A program made the position numbers and the translations under genes. The notes under the pieces were generated by a model, which worked only from the letters and a program-made list of their open reading frames with translations, ran no database searches and had not been told where the DNA came from. Shown here in pieces: positions 26,453 to 37,791 of a stretch of DNA of 64,000 nt; the first letter of the stretch is position 1; each line of letters opens with the position of its first letter. Source of the DNA: Rhodanobacter thiooxydans (GTDB lineage Bacteria > Pseudomonadota > Gammaproteobacteria > Xanthomonadales > Rhodanobacteraceae); NCBI RefSeq assembly GCF_030291135.1, contig NZ_CP127409.1:620001-684000 (forward strand), written 5' to 3'.

Positions 26453-26497
26453 GGGCCCAGGTGGCGACGGCGAGTCGCGCATCTGGGCCTTTTTATT
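26453..26497 (+). terminator. Rho-independent terminator upstream of the two-component operon
   Basis: GGCCCAG pairs with CTGGGCC, and an inner CGAC/GTCG stem adds length; TTTTTATT follows directly. It lies 183 bp after the rimK stop and 113 bp before the response regulator. It may end the rimB-rimK transcript, a small RNA, or act as an attenuator. Confidence 0.75.
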
Positions 26498-26610
26498 GCC
26501 TGCGCGACCCCCCATTCAGTTTGACGGCGTGGCCGGTGCGCCGGCTTCACCCAAGATTGTTAAGCTTGCAGCCACAGCCGGCCCGTGCGCCGGCTGCGCA
26601 GGAGTGACAC

Positions 26611-27297
26611 ATGCGCGTACTGGTGATCGAAGACAACAGCGATATCGCGACCAACATCGGCGATTATCTGGAAGACCGGGGCAACGTGGTCGATTTCGCG
26701 GGTGACGGCGTGACCGGCCTGCATCTGGCGGTGGTGCATGATTTCGACGTGATCGTGCTCGATCTCACCCTGCCCGGCATGGACGGCCTGGAAGTCGCGC
26801 GCAAGCTGCGCCACGAGGCGCACAAACAGACGCCGATCCTGATGCTGACCGCGCGCGACGCGCTGGAGCAGAAGCTGACCGGCTTCGAGTCCGGCGCCGA
26901 CGACTACATGACCAAGCCGTTCGCGCTGCAGGAGCTGGCCGCGCGGCTGGAAGTGCTGGCGCGCCGCGGCAAGGGCCCGCAGAGCCGCGTGCTGAAGGTG
27001 GCTGACCTCACCTTCAACTTGGACACGCTCACGGTGAACCGCGAGGGCAAGTCGATCCAGCTGAACCCGATCGGCCTGAAGCTGCTGCAGGCGCTGATGG
27101 AAGCGAGCCCGTCGGTAGTCACCCGGCAGGACCTGGAACAGCGCGTGTGGGGCGAAGAACTACCGGACAGCGACTCGCTGCGCGTGCACATCCACGGCCT
27201 GCGTGCGGCGATCGACAAACCGTTCGACAAGCCGTTGATCCACACGCGGCACGGCATTGGCTATCGGATGGTCGAGCCGGATGCAGTCCAGGCGTAA
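26611..27297 (+). CDS. OmpR/PhoP-family response regulator
   Basis: 228 aa. Receiver domain 1-115: acidic pocket VIEDN, phospho-acceptor Asp51 (VIVLDLTLPGMDG), MLTARD, and MTKPF Lys. C-terminal winged helix (~125-225: LNPIGLKLLQALMEASPSVVTRQDLEQRVWG, SLRVHIHGLRAAIDKP, IHTRHGIGYRM). It binds DNA as a phosphorylated dimer. Its 3' end overlaps the sensor kinase start by 17 bp. The stimulus is unknown. Confidence 0.92.
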   Translation: MRVLVIEDNSDIATNIGDYLEDRGNVVDFAGDGVTGLHLAVVHDFDVIVLDLTLPGMDGLEVARKLRHEAHKQTPILMLTARDALEQKLTGFESGADDYMTKPFALQELAARLEVLARRGKGPQSRVLKVADLTFNLDTLTVNREGKSIQLNPIGLKLLQALMEASPSVVTRQDLEQRVWGEELPDSDSLRVHIHGLRAAIDKPFDKPLIHTRHGIGYRMVEPDAVQA

Positions 27298-28564
27298 GCT
27301 TCGCTTTCGATTGATCGTCTCCTTCGCGCTGTTCGGCTTCGGCCTCAGCGCGCTGTTTGCCGTGGCCGCGCTGTACGTGCGCGCGAAGGTGGAAGACCAG
27401 CTGGTGGTGTCGGCGTTGCAGCACGACGTCGACCAGGCGGTCGAGAACAAGCACCTGCACCCCGACCTGCCGCTGAAATCCGACCTGATCGACGCCTGGC
27501 TGTGGAGCGACCGCACGATCTACAAGGCGCCGCTGGCCTGGCAGAACCTGACGAACGGCGTCTACGACATGAAGGACGTGGACGAGTCGGGTCGTCCACG
27601 CCATTACAAGCTGGCGGTCAGCCGCAAATACGGCCTGATCGCGTTCGTCATCTACGACATCAGCCGCGAGGACCTGGGCAAGCAGCAGCTGATCCTGTCG
27701 CTGGTCGGCGCCGTGTTGCTGTTCAGCCTGTTGTCGCTGGCGATCGGCTTGTGGCTGTCGCGCAAGGTCCTGAAGCCGGTCAGCGAGCTGGCCAACCGCT
27801 TGCGCGACTTCCGCAAGGCCGGCAAGGCCGAACCGCTGGCACCGCATTTCGCCGATGACGAGGTGGGCGAGCTGGCGCACGCGCTGGACGAATATTCAGC
27901 GCGGCTCACCGCGATGGTCGAGCGCGACCGCGAGTTCAACTCCGACGTCAGCCATGAGCTGCGCACGCCACTGGCGGTGATCGCCAGCACCACCGAATTG
28001 CTGCAGGGCTCGCCTGACCTCACGCCCAAACTCGCCGAACGCCTCAAGCGCATCGAGCGTGCCTCGCGCCAGGCCACCGAGCTGATCGAGGCCTTGCTGC
28101 TGCTGTCACGCGCCGAACGGCGTGGCCCGACCCGCGGCGAAACCACCGAGGTGGGCAAGGTCGCCGCCGACGTGATCGAGAGCCAGCGCCCGCAGATGCG
28201 TGGCAAGCCGCTGACCATCGACCTTGCCGTCAACGCGCCAGTCAACGTCAACGCGCCGGCCTCGGTGCTGTCGGTGGCGCTGACCAACCTGGTCGGCAAC
28301 GCGATCAAGTACACGCTCGAAGGCAGCGTGCGCGTCGAAGTGGGCGACGGCCGCATCGAGGTGATCGACACCGGCCCCGGGATCAAGCCGGAAGACGCCG
28401 AGCGCCTGTTCCAGCGCGGCGTGCGCGGCGAAGGCGCTGGCGGCAGCGGCGCCGGCCTCGGCCTGGCGATCGTGCGCCGGCTGTGCGAACTCTACGGCTG
28501 GGACGTCTCGATGCGCCCGCGCGCCGATGCCAACGGTGCGATCGCCAGCATCAGGTTCAGCTGA
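27281..28564 (+). CDS. Sensor histidine kinase
   Basis: 427 aa from ATG 27281 inside the regulator's 3' end. TM1 (residues ~6-26), periplasmic sensor (~27-135), TM2 (~140-162), HAMP-like linker, then the phospho-acceptor helix FNSDVSHELRTPLAVI with His225. ATPase: N box LTNLVGNAIKYTLEG, G1 VIDTGPGI and G2 GSGAGLGLAIVRRL. Partner of the upstream regulator. A palindromic repeat cluster begins soon after its stop. Confidence 0.93.
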   Translation: MQSRRKLRFRLIVSFALFGFGLSALFAVAALYVRAKVEDQLVVSALQHDVDQAVENKHLHPDLPLKSDLIDAWLWSDRTIYKAPLAWQNLTNGVYDMKDVDESGRPRHYKLAVSRKYGLIAFVIYDISREDLGKQQLILSLVGAVLLFSLLSLAIGLWLSRKVLKPVSELANRLRDFRKAGKAEPLAPHFADDEVGELAHALDEYSARLTAMVERDREFNSDVSHELRTPLAVIASTTELLQGSPDLTPKLAERLKRIERASRQATELIEALLLLSRAERRGPTRGETTEVGKVAADVIESQRPQMRGKPLTIDLAVNAPVNVNAPASVLSVALTNLVGNAIKYTLEGSVRVEVGDGRIEVIDTGPGIKPEDAERLFQRGVRGEGAGGSGAGLGLAIVRRLCELYGWDVSMRPRADANGAIASIRFS

Positions 28565-28574
28565 CGCCGTGAGC

Positions 28575-28828
28575 TCCTTCCCCTTGCCATGGGGGAGGTT
28601 GGTGACCGCAGGGAGTCCTTCAGGTGAGGGGTTGTCCGGGCTTGCCGGGAGCGAAGATCAAGAGCGACCCCACCCCGACCCTCCCCTGCGATGCAGGGGA
28701 GGGAGTACAGCGGCTTCGCTCCTCCCCCTGCTAGCAGGGGGATGCCGGGAGGGGGTCGCTTTTGACGTTGGCTTGGCGAAGAGCGACCCCACCCCAGCCC
28801 TCCCCTGCGGTGCAGGGGAGGGAGCACA
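28575..28828. repeat. Array of palindromic repeats between the kinase and ilvE
   Basis: About 250 bp made almost wholly of repeat units: CTTCCCCTTGCCATGGGGGAGG at the left edge (diverged), CCCTCCCCTGCGATGCAGGGGAGGG near 28680, CCTCCCCCTGCTAGCAGGGGG near 28722, and CCCTCCCCTGCGGTGCAGGGGAGGG near 28798. GCGAAGAGCGACCCCACCCC flanks recur. Two composite units stand in tandem, ending at the ilvE stop. Confidence 0.85.
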
Positions 28829-29746
28829 TCACACCTGCTCCAGCCAGCCCCACTTGTCGTGGGTGCGGCCGTCGAACAGGCCGAAGAACAGTTCCTGCAG
28901 GCGCAGGGTCACGCGGCCGGCCTTGCCGGTGCCGACCTGCTTGCCGTCGACCGAGCGGATCGGGGTGATCTCGGCGGCGGTGCCGCACATCAGCACTTCC
29001 TCGGCGAGGTACAGGTATTCGCGCGGGATGTCGCGTTCGACCACGTCGATGCCGTCCTCGCGGGCCAGCGTCATCAGCGTGTTGCGGGTGATGCCGGTGA
29101 GCAGCGAGGCGCTGGCCGGCGGGGTGTGCAGCACGCCGTCGAAGACCAGGAACAGGTTCTCGCCGGCACCTTCGCTGAGCAGGCCGGTGGAGGCCAGCGC
29201 GATGCCCTCGCCGAAGCCCAGGCGGCGCGCTTCACGCGCGATCAGCTGGCCGGACAGGTAGTTGCCACCGGCCTTGGCACCGGCCGGGATGGTGTTCGGC
29301 GCGAAACGCTGCCAGCTCGACACGCAGGCGTCGATGCCGTTCTGCAGCGCCTCGGCGCCGAGGTACGGGCCCATCGGCCAGGCGGCCACGGCCATGTCGA
29401 TCGGGGTCTCGGCGGAGAGACCGAAGCCGCCCAGTCCGCGATACGCCACCGGGCGCAGGTAGGAAGCACCCAGGCCGTTCTTCTTGATCACTTCGCGGCA
29501 GGCTGCGGCCAGTTCGTCGGCCGTGTACGGCAGCGCCATGTCGTAGATCTTGGCCGACTGGTACAGCCGGTTCAGGTGGTCGGTGAGGCGGAAGATCGCC
29601 GCGCCGTCGGGCGTGGCGTAGCTGCGGATGCCCTCGAACACCGACGAACCGTAGTGCAGCGCGTGCGACATCACGTGGGTGGTCGCCTCGGCCCAGGGCT
29701 TGATGCTGCCGTTCTGCCAGATCCACTCGGGGTATTGCTGGGCCAT
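28829..29746 (-). CDS. ilvE: Branched-chain amino acid aminotransferase
   Basis: 305 aa from MAQQYPEWIWQNG, with GGAGA 8 nt upstream; the longer open frame lacks family similarity. Fold-type IV PLP enzyme: HYGSSVFEGIRSY, SYLRPVAYRG, AGAKAGGNYLSGQ (PLP Lys in AKAGG), STGLLSEGAGENLF, EVLMCGTAAEITPI. It makes or breaks down Leu, Ile and Val with glutamate as amino donor. A repeat abuts its 3' end. Confidence 0.95.
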   Translation of the reverse strand: MAQQYPEWIWQNGSIKPWAEATTHVMSHALHYGSSVFEGIRSYATPDGAAIFRLTDHLNRLYQSAKIYDMALPYTADELAAACREVIKKNGLGASYLRPVAYRGLGGFGLSAETPIDMAVAAWPMGPYLGAEALQNGIDACVSSWQRFAPNTIPAGAKAGGNYLSGQLIAREARRLGFGEGIALASTGLLSEGAGENLFLVFDGVLHTPPASASLLTGITRNTLMTLAREDGIDVVERDIPREYLYLAEEVLMCGTAAEITPIRSVDGKQVGTGKAGRVTLRLQELFFGLFDGRTHDKWGWLEQV

Positions 29747-29811
29747 GTCGATTCTCCATTGGGGACCGCCCATGATAACTGCTGGGCGCCGGGTCGGCGT
29801 CAACGGCTGCG

Positions 29812-30384
29812 TCAATCCGCGCTGCGCAGCCACAGGCAGCCGGCCTGGTGCACGAGGTCGAAGCGCAGTTCGCGCGGGCTGCCGCTGCCGTCGTTGCCGG
29901 CGGTATGCAGCACCAGCTGGTTGCCGTCCGACGGCGGCGCGGGCGGGGTGTCCGTGATCGGCGGGATGCCGGTGCTGGCGGTGGCCGGCGCGGCGCCGTC
30001 CGGGAGGTCCACGTCGAGCAGCGGCTGTTTCATCAGTTCGGCCAGCGAGCGGATGTCCGCGGTCACCACGCCGCGACCATAGCCGTCCCACAGCATCAGG
30101 CCGGCCATGCGGTTGGCATCGCGACTGGCGAAGGCGGCGATCACGCTGCGGCGCAGTTCGTCGGGACTGGCGGCGCACAGGACGGGCGACGGCGCTGCCG
30201 GTGACGTGGCCTGCGCGGACGGAGCGTTCGGGTTGACCGGAGTGGCTTGCAGCGCCGCGCAGGGCTGGTCGGTGAACACGGCGCCGCCGCTCGCGCCAAT
30301 GCAGCGATGGATCGGCGTCTGCGCCGCGGCGGGCGCGGTACAGGCAAGCAGAATCAGGCAGGGCAGGATGGCCGACCGGTGCAT
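29812..30384 (-). CDS. Secreted protein with DUF4124-like start
   Basis: 190 aa from MHRSAILPCLILLACTAPAAAQ, a signal peptide. The mature N-terminus has HRCIGASGGAVFTDQPCA, the Cys...G.VFTDQPC pattern of DUF4124. A Pro/Ala/Ser-rich linker follows and then a C-terminal domain with paired Cys. Likely periplasmic with disulfides; function unknown. It is the gene after metF on the same strand, 25 bp away, and could share its transcript. Confidence 0.7.
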   Translation of the reverse strand: MHRSAILPCLILLACTAPAAAQTPIHRCIGASGGAVFTDQPCAALQATPVNPNAPSAQATSPAAPSPVLCAASPDELRRSVIAAFASRDANRMAGLMLWDGYGRGVVTADIRSLAELMKQPLLDVDLPDGAAPATASTGIPPITDTPPAPPSDGNQLVLHTAGNDGSGSPRELRFDLVHQAGCLWLRSAD

Positions 30385-30409
30385 CGCGCCAGCATACCCG
30401 CCGAGTGAA

Positions 30410-31234
30410 TCAGGAAAGTTGCTGCAGTACCGCCTGCGTGGCACGGGCCCGGTTCAGCGTATAGAAGTGCAGCCCGGGTGCGCCGCCGTCGAGCAGGCGC
30501 CGACACAGTTGCGCCACCACTTCGGCGCCAAGCGCGCGCACCGCGTCGGCGTCGTCGCCGTGGGCCTGCATGCGCTTGGCGATCCAGCGCGGGATCTCCG
30601 CGCCGCACATCTCGGAGAAGCGCCGCAGCTGGCTGTAGTTCGTGATCGGCATGATCCCCGGCACGATCGGCACCTCGACGCCCAGCCGGCGCACGTCGTC
30701 GACGAAGCGGAAATACGCATCGGGGTTGAAGAAGTACTGGGTGATCGCGCCGTTCGCGCCGGCGTCGATCTTCGCCTTGAAATGCTGCAGGTCGCGCAGC
30801 GCGTCGTCGGCCTGCGGATGGGTTTCCGGGTACGCCGCCACCTCGATGTGGAAGTGGTCGCCGCAGTGCTCGCGGATGAATGCCACCAACTCGGCGGCGT
30901 AGCGGAAGTCGCCCGCGGTGGCCATGCCCGAAGGCATGTCGCCACGCAGTGCCACGATGCGCCGGTAGCCTGCCGCGCGATAGCCGTCCAGCAGCGCGGC
31001 GATCTCGGCCCGGGTGCCGCCCATGCACGACAGGTGCGGCGCCACGTTGAGCCCATGCTGCGCATGCAGTCGCGCCACGGTATCGCCGGTATAGCTGAGC
31101 GTGGAGCCGCCGGCGCCGAACGTGACCGAGGCGTAGTCCGGCCGGTGCGCCTTCAGCACCTGCGCCGCCCGGTCCAGCTGCGCACGCTGCTCGTCGGTCT
31201 TGGGCGGGAAGAATTCGAAGCTGATCGACGGCAT
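30410..31234 (-). CDS. metF: Methylenetetrahydrofolate reductase
   Basis: 274 aa from MPSISFEFFPPKTDEQ, the classic MetF start. FAD/folate barrel motifs: YASVTFGAGGSTL, HLSCMGGTR, IVALRGDMPSG, FNPDAYFRFVD, PGIMPITNYSQL and LHFYTLNR near the end. It reduces 5,10-methylene-THF to 5-methyl-THF, the methyl donor for MetE. Downstream of ahcY on the same strand, but a terminator lies between them. Confidence 0.96.
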   Translation of the reverse strand: MPSISFEFFPPKTDEQRAQLDRAAQVLKAHRPDYASVTFGAGGSTLSYTGDTVARLHAQHGLNVAPHLSCMGGTRAEIAALLDGYRAAGYRRIVALRGDMPSGMATAGDFRYAAELVAFIREHCGDHFHIEVAAYPETHPQADDALRDLQHFKAKIDAGANGAITQYFFNPDAYFRFVDDVRRLGVEVPIVPGIMPITNYSQLRRFSEMCGAEIPRWIAKRMQAHGDDADAVRALGAEVVAQLCRRLLDGGAPGLHFYTLNRARATQAVLQQLS

Positions 31235-31263
31235 CGCACGGGTTCCTGGTGGCGGTGCCGGCG

Positions 31264-31271
31264 AGTATATA
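31264..31271 (-). promoter_or_regulatory. Candidate -10 region of metF
   Basis: On the minus strand TATATACT lies about 30 bp before the metF start, in the only AT-rich patch of the ahcY-metF gap. No clear -35 is visible. Confidence 0.4.
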
Positions 31272-31362
31272 TCTTTGTGTCGCGATGAAGCGATAGATTG
31301 TAGGTCGGGACGGGATGCTGCCGCGTCGGCCGCAGGATGGGCGAGGAGTTCCGGGCCCACGC

Positions 31363-31394
31363 ATAAAAAACGGGGCGCATCGCTGCGCCCCGTC
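31363..31394 (-). terminator. Rho-independent terminator of ahcY
   Basis: Reading the minus strand, ACGGGGCGCA-GCGA-TGCGCCCCGT is a 10-bp GC-rich stem followed by TTTTTTATG. It lies about 50 bp after the ahcY stop. Confidence 0.9.
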
Positions 31395-31441
31395 ATGTGG
31401 GAGAACCGGGCTCTCATTCCCGATTCTCCATTCCCGGCAAA

Positions 31442-32881
<1,440 letters not shown>

Positions 32882-32989
32882 GCGTATCTCCGGTTAGTGC
32901 GAGGCTCTTGCGAAGAATCCGGCCATGGATGGCCGGCCTGCTGCGAAGGGACTCGCGTAAAACAACCGGGCGCCGTTGTGGAACGTGCC

Positions 32990-33090
32990 GCGCCGAGCCT
33001 GGCCGTTTTTGTGAAGGGCCCGCACCGGGAGGTGGGGATTTTGCGGATGGGATCCGCCTTCACGGCAACGGTCGCAGCGCCCCTCGGCGG
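32990..33090 (-). ncRNA. S-adenosylhomocysteine (SAH) riboswitch
   Basis: Read on the minus strand: CCGAGGGGCGCTGCGACCG opens the aptamer, an internal variable hairpin with TTCAC/GTGAA-type pairing follows, and GGCCAGGCTCGG closes it. The CCGAG/CTCGG outer stem and the GCGCTGCGAC core are the hallmark of the SAH aptamer (Rfam SAH_riboswitch). It ends about 110 nt before ahcY, the standard target. Between them a hairpin ACAAC/GTTGT with TTTT, and a strong one near 32919-32938 (CCGGCCAT/ATGGCCGG), could form the expression platform. Confidence 0.93.
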
Positions 33091-33106
33091 GCAGTACAGA
33101 GGGGGC

Positions 33107-33112
33107 ATTGTA
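33107..33112 (-). promoter_or_regulatory. -10 element of the ahcY promoter
   Basis: TACAAT (5 of 6) on the minus strand. Transcription would begin around 33100, just ahead of the riboswitch. The -35 is poor. Confidence 0.5.
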
Positions 33113-33201
33113 ACGGCAGACATGAGCTTATGCCGCATGGTTGGGTGTCCCCCGCGCCCGGATTGGTTACGCTGGGGCTTGGCCCGCCCTGGAGCAGCTG
33201 C

Positions 33202-35907
33202 GTGGAACAAAGTCGCGAACCCGAATTCCTGCCGCCCGACGGCCCGCTGCGCGAGGACGTCAGCCGGCTCGGCGCGATGGTCGGGCGGATGCTGGCCGAG
33301 CAGGGTGGCGACGCGTTTTTCAACCGGGTCGAGCAGGTACGTACCGCCGCGATCCGCCGTCGCCGCGAAGGCGCCTCGGTCGACGACCTGGCTACCTCGC
33401 TGGCTGGCCTCGACGCCCACGACGCCGAGGCGCTGGCGCGCGCGTTTGCCACCTATTTCCAGGCGGTGAACACGGCCGAGCGGGTGCACCGCATCCGCCG
33501 CCGCCGCGACTATCAGCGCGAGGGCAGCGCGCCGCAGCCGGAATCGCTGCTCGACGTGCTGGGCCGGCTGAAGGCCGAGGGCGTGGGCGTCGACGAACTG
33601 GTCGGCTGGCTCGACCGGCTGTGGATCGAGCCGGTGTTCACCGCGCACCCGACCGAGGCGGTGCGCCGCTCGCTGCTGGAGAAGGAACAGGCGATCGTCG
33701 CTTCGCTGATCGACGGCTTCGACCCGCAGCGCACGCCGCAGGAGCGGCAGGAGGACGACGACCGCATCTACATGGCGCTGTCCGCCGGCTGGCAGACCGC
33801 CGAGGCCTCGCCGGTGCGGCCCAGCGTGCAGGACGAACGCGAGCACGTGGATTTCTACCTGGCCAACCCGCTGTACCGGATCGTGCCGGCGCTGTACGAA
33901 TCGCTGGCGCAGGCGCTGCAACAGACCTACGGCGTGGCAATCAGGTTGCCGCGGCTGCTGCGCTTCGCCAGCTGGGTCGGCGGCGACATGGACGGCAACC
34001 CGAACGTGGGCGCCGACACCATCGCCGACTGCCTCGACTCGCAGCGCGCGCTGGTGCTGGAGCGCTACCGCGAGGACGTGGCCACGCTGGCGCGATCGCT
34101 CAGCCAGACCGAGGGGAGGGTTGCCGCCTCGGTGGCGCTGCGCGTGCGGCTGGCAGACTACCGCACACGCTTTCCCGCCGCCGCGGCGCAGATCCGTCCG
34201 CGCCATGCCGACATGCCGTACCGCTGCCTGCTGCAGCTGGTCGGCGCGCGGCTGGCGCTGACCGGTGACGAATCTGCGGACGGCTATCCGTCCAGTGACG
34301 AATTGCTGGACGACCTGCAGCTGATCGCCGACAGCCTGTTGCAGCATCGCGGCGTGCACGCCGGCGCCTATGCGGTGGAGCGCCTGCTGTGCCGCGTGCG
34401 CAGTTTCGGCTTCCACCTGGCGCGGCTCGACGTGCGGCAGGATTCGCGCGTGCACGATGACGCGCTGGCGGCCCTGCTGGCCGATCCGGACTGGTCCACC
34501 CGCGACAGCAGTGCACGCGCCGACCGGCTGCGCCCCTACGCCAGCGGCCAAGCCGCGTTTGCGCACAGCAGCGACGCGAATGCCGAGTCGCTGCAGGCCG
34601 TGTTCGCCACCTTGCGCGACAGCCGTCGCAGCCATGGTCGCGACGCCACCGGCCTGTACATCATCAGCATGGCGCGTTCGGCCGCCGACGTGCTGGCGGT
34701 CTTGGCGCTGGCGCGGCGTGGCGGCCTGGTCGATGCGGCCGGCGACGTGCCGCTCAACATCGCGCCGCTGTTCGAGACCGTCGACGACCTGAAGAACGCG
34801 CCGGCCACGTTGCGCGCGCTGCTCGACGATCCGGTCTACCGCCGCCACCTCGCCGCGCGCGGCGACCAGCAGTGGGTGATGCTGGGCTACTCCGACAGCG
34901 GCAAGGACGGTGGCACGCTGGCCTCGCGCTGGGGCCTGCAGCGCGCCCAGGTGGAACTGCTGGAGGTGGCGAACGCGGCCGGCATCCACCTGGCCTTCTT
35001 CCACGGCCGCGGCGGCTCGGCCAGCCGCGGCGGCGCGCGCATCACGCCGGCGCTGATGTCCTCGCCGCGCGGCGCGGTGGCCGGCGTGCTGCGGGTGACC
35101 GAACAGGGCGAGGTGATCCATCGCAAGTACGGCATCCGTGCGCTGGCACTGCGCAACCTGGAGCAGACCGTGGGTGCGGTGCTGCGCGCCAGCTTGCGTC
35201 CACGTGAAGACGAACCGCGCGAAGAGCGCTGGCGCGAAGTGATGAACACGCTGTCGGCGACCAGCCGGCAGAGCTATCGCGCCTTCGTCGAGCGCGACGG
35301 ATTCGTCGACTATTTCCGCAGCGCCACGCCAGTCGACGTGATCGAGCGGATGACCCTGGGCTCGCGCCCGGCCAGCCGCCGCAGCATGCGCGGCGTGCAG
35401 GACCTGCGCGCGATCCCGTGGGTATTCGCCTGGACCCAGTGCCGCTCGATCCTGCCCGGCTGGTACGGCCTGGGCAGCGCGCTGGAGCAGGGCGCGCAGC
35501 AGTTCGGCGAAGAAACGCTGGCCGAGATGGCGCGCGACTGGCCGTTCTTCACCAACCTGCTGGATGACGTGGAGATGGTGCTGGCCAAGTGCGACCTGGA
35601 CATCGCCGAAGCGTTCTCGAAATTGTCCGGCCCGCTGCACGCGGAGTTCTTCGGCCTGATCCGCGCCGAGTTCGCGCGCACCCGCCACTGGCTGCTGCAA
35701 CTCAAGCGCAGCGATGCGCTGCTGCAGGGCGAGCCGCGCCTGGCCGCCTCGATCCGCCTGCGCAATCCCTATGTCGATCCGATGAGCCTGCTGCAGGTCG
35801 ACCTGCTGCAGCGCTGGCGCGCAGGCGGCGGCGAAGACGATGCCGTGCTGCAGGCCCTGGTCGCCTGCGTCAATGGTGTATCGCAAGGTTTGCAGAACAC
35901 CGGCTGA
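33202..35907 (+). CDS. ppc: Phosphoenolpyruvate carboxylase
   Basis: 901 aa from GTG 33202, with GGAG 7 nt before it; the frame is open further upstream but that runs antisense through the ahcY leader. Catalytic motifs: [13 protein letters not shown] (His), [23 protein letters not shown] (substrate and CO2 site), [13 protein letters not shown] (mobile loop) and the C-terminal [14 protein letters not shown]...NTG. It makes oxaloacetate from PEP and bicarbonate. Divergent from ahcY. Confidence 0.96.
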   Translation: MEQSREPEFLPPDGPLREDVSRLGAMVGRMLAEQGGDAFFNRVEQVRTAAIRRRREGASVDDLATSLAGLDAHDAEALARAFATYFQAVNTAERVHRIRRRRDYQREGSAPQPESLLDVLGRLKAEGVGVDELVGWLDRLWIEPVFTAHPTEAVRRSLLEKEQAIVASLIDGFDPQRTPQERQEDDDRIYMALSAGWQTAEASPVRPSVQDEREHVDFYLANPLYRIVPALYESLAQALQQTYGVAIRLPRLLRFASWVGGDMDGNPNVGADTIADCLDSQRALVLERYREDVATLARSLSQTEGRVAASVALRVRLADYRTRFPAAAAQIRPRHADMPYRCLLQLVGARLALTGDESADGYPSSDELLDDLQLIADSLLQHRGVHAGAYAVERLLCRVRSFGFHLARLDVRQDSRVHDDALAALLADPDWSTRDSSARADRLRPYASGQAAFAHSSDANAESLQAVFATLRDSRRSHGRDATGLYIISMARSAADVLAVLALARRGGLVDAAGDVPLNIAPLFETVDDLKNAPATLRALLDDPVYRRHLAARGDQQWVMLGYSDSGKDGGTLASRWGLQRAQVELLEVANAAGIHLAFFHGRGGSASRGGARITPALMSSPRGAVAGVLRVTEQGEVIHRKYGIRALALRNLEQTVGAVLRASLRPREDEPREERWREVMNTLSATSRQSYRAFVERDGFVDYFRSATPVDVIERMTLGSRPASRRSMRGVQDLRAIPWVFAWTQCRSILPGWYGLGSALEQGAQQFGEETLAEMARDWPFFTNLLDDVEMVLAKCDLDIAEAFSKLSGPLHAEFFGLIRAEFARTRHWLLQLKRSDALLQGEPRLAASIRLRNPYVDPMSLLQVDLLQRWRAGGGEDDAVLQALVACVNGVSQGLQNTG

Positions 35908-35927
35908 TTCATTCGATTGGGGGCATC

Positions 35928-37643
35928 ATGCAGGGATGGCTTTTGTGGCTGGGACTTCTGCAGGCGACGCCGGTGGCAGCAGCGCCATGCGCCAGCCTGG
36001 ATCGCTGCATGCAAGTGGTTCATGCCGCCGCGTCAACGCTGACGCCTGGTGCGTGGTATCCGTCCTGCGACGCCTTGCGCGAACAGTTCGAAGTCTACGG
36101 TGAGGAAGCCAGGCATCGCCTGCTGGCCGTGGCCAATGCCTCGAACCCGGCCGAACACGACATCGCCGGTTGCCTGCTGGCGGGTTGGCCGGCGTGGTCG
36201 CCGTCCGACATGCCCGCGCTGAAGCGGGCGATTGCGCTGGAAAACGGTGGCGGCTGGATCGTGCGTGCCATGGCGAAGTTCCCGCAAGAACAGGCGGCGG
36301 AAGTGGTCATTCCGATTGTCGAGCGTGATGGGGCCATGAACCAGGCAGGTTTCGTGCTCGCCGAAGCGATGCCTGCGGCATTGCCGCAGGTGCTGCGCAG
36401 AATGGTCCACGCAACCAGAGAGGCGCGCGACAATCTTGCTGCTGCGCTGTCGTTTGAGTCCTCGTTCCCCGCCGATACTGCTTCCCTGGACCGGATGCTG
36501 CACGCCCTGGTCGACGCATCGACGAATCATTCGCTTCCCGCAGACGAGCGGGAGCAGGCGCTGCTGCTCGTTGCCAGCTTCGGTATGCGGGCACGCCAGC
36601 ATGGCGCCGCGATCCGGGCCCTGGCCAATGACGATGATCCGCGATTGCGCAAGGCGGCGCATTCCGCCTTGCGCTCAATGCTGGATCCTTCGGTGCTGGA
36701 GGAGATTGTGGCCAGTTGTCCGCTACCCGGAACCGAGGCCACGTTCAAGCCGGATTCCGGCGTGCCACCACCGTCCGCGGATGCACCGGGCGAAAGCGGT
36801 GCAGCGGGTTGTTTCGATGCGCTGGCTGGCATGGGACGGGATGCCAGGCAGGTGGCGCCACGGCTGCTGCCCTATCTGAAGTCCACCTCTTGGCAATGGC
36901 GGGTGCAGACGGCAGAGGCGCTTGGCCTGCTCGGCAACCGTTCGGTGAGTTCGGCCTTGCTTCCGTTGCTCGAGGACCGCGACTGGCAAGTCGTGGCTGC
37001 GGCGATTCTTGCCGAGGTCCGGCTGGGCGACGAGACGGCCATTCCGTCGCTGCAGCAGGTCGCGCAGACACACTGGTTTGCCGACGTTCGGCGTGCCGCC
37101 AATGAGGCCGTCGCGGCCATGCAGGCGGGCAACCCCAAGGTGCTGGAGTCGCTGTACAGGACGGATAACCGGTTCGCCAACCTGCTCTTGAACAATCCGC
37201 TCGCCAGACAGGTGGCCAGTTGTCCGCTGCTGTCGGCAACGAGAGCTCCGATGAGGGTGCATCTTCATGCCGGCACGCTCAGTGGAAGCGATCGCGGGGA
37301 GTTTGGCGGCAACCTGGTATGGATGCGCGCCGGCGATCCGTCGAAGGTGCTGCTCGAAAGAAACGTCAGCGGCATGCTGAAGCTGTCCGATCGCACGGCC
37401 TGGGTGATCACCGGCCTGTCACACATGGGCATGGAATACGCGGCGGTCTACCGGGTCCAGACAACGGACGAAGGCAAGGAGGTCACGATCTCCCGTCTGC
37501 TGAACCTGCCTGCGGCCAGTCGTGATCTTTCGGTCGACGGAGACGGACTGCGCAGCAGCAGTCGGGTCGGCTCGTACCTGCTGGTTCCTGCGGATGCCGA
37601 AGGTCGGTCGGTGCGGATCAGTCAGGTCGATTGTGCGCACTGA
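35928..37643 (+). CDS. Secreted HEAT-repeat protein of unknown function
   Basis: 571 aa. Signal peptide residues 1-19 (ending TPVAAA). Cys pairs early in the mature part, then alpha-helical HEAT-like repeats (~140-420: QVAPRLLPYLKSTSWQWRVQTAEALGLLG; SSALLPLLEDRDWQVVAAAILAEVRLGDE). A C-terminal beta domain follows without a family I recognise. Likely a periplasmic scaffold. It starts 20 bp after ppc and may be read from the ppc transcript. Base composition is less GC-rich than ppc. Confidence 0.72.
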   Translation: MQGWLLWLGLLQATPVAAAPCASLDRCMQVVHAAASTLTPGAWYPSCDALREQFEVYGEEARHRLLAVANASNPAEHDIAGCLLAGWPAWSPSDMPALKRAIALENGGGWIVRAMAKFPQEQAAEVVIPIVERDGAMNQAGFVLAEAMPAALPQVLRRMVHATREARDNLAAALSFESSFPADTASLDRMLHALVDASTNHSLPADEREQALLLVASFGMRARQHGAAIRALANDDDPRLRKAAHSALRSMLDPSVLEEIVASCPLPGTEATFKPDSGVPPPSADAPGESGAAGCFDALAGMGRDARQVAPRLLPYLKSTSWQWRVQTAEALGLLGNRSVSSALLPLLEDRDWQVVAAAILAEVRLGDETAIPSLQQVAQTHWFADVRRAANEAVAAMQAGNPKVLESLYRTDNRFANLLLNNPLARQVASCPLLSATRAPMRVHLHAGTLSGSDRGEFGGNLVWMRAGDPSKVLLERNVSGMLKLSDRTAWVITGLSHMGMEYAAVYRVQTTDEGKEVTISRLLNLPAASRDLSVDGDGLRSSSRVGSYLLVPADAEGRSVRISQVDCAH

Positions 37644-37791
37644 TCTTTCCGTGAACGGCCGCATCCGCATCGCCGAACTCAGGCAGGTGCTGTCGCTGGG
37701 TCGCCCGGCCCAGATCGAGCCGGGCAGCGAAGCAAACCTGTTTCGCCTTGATGCCTCCGGCGATACCGCCAGCCGGGTGCAGGGTGCGCTC

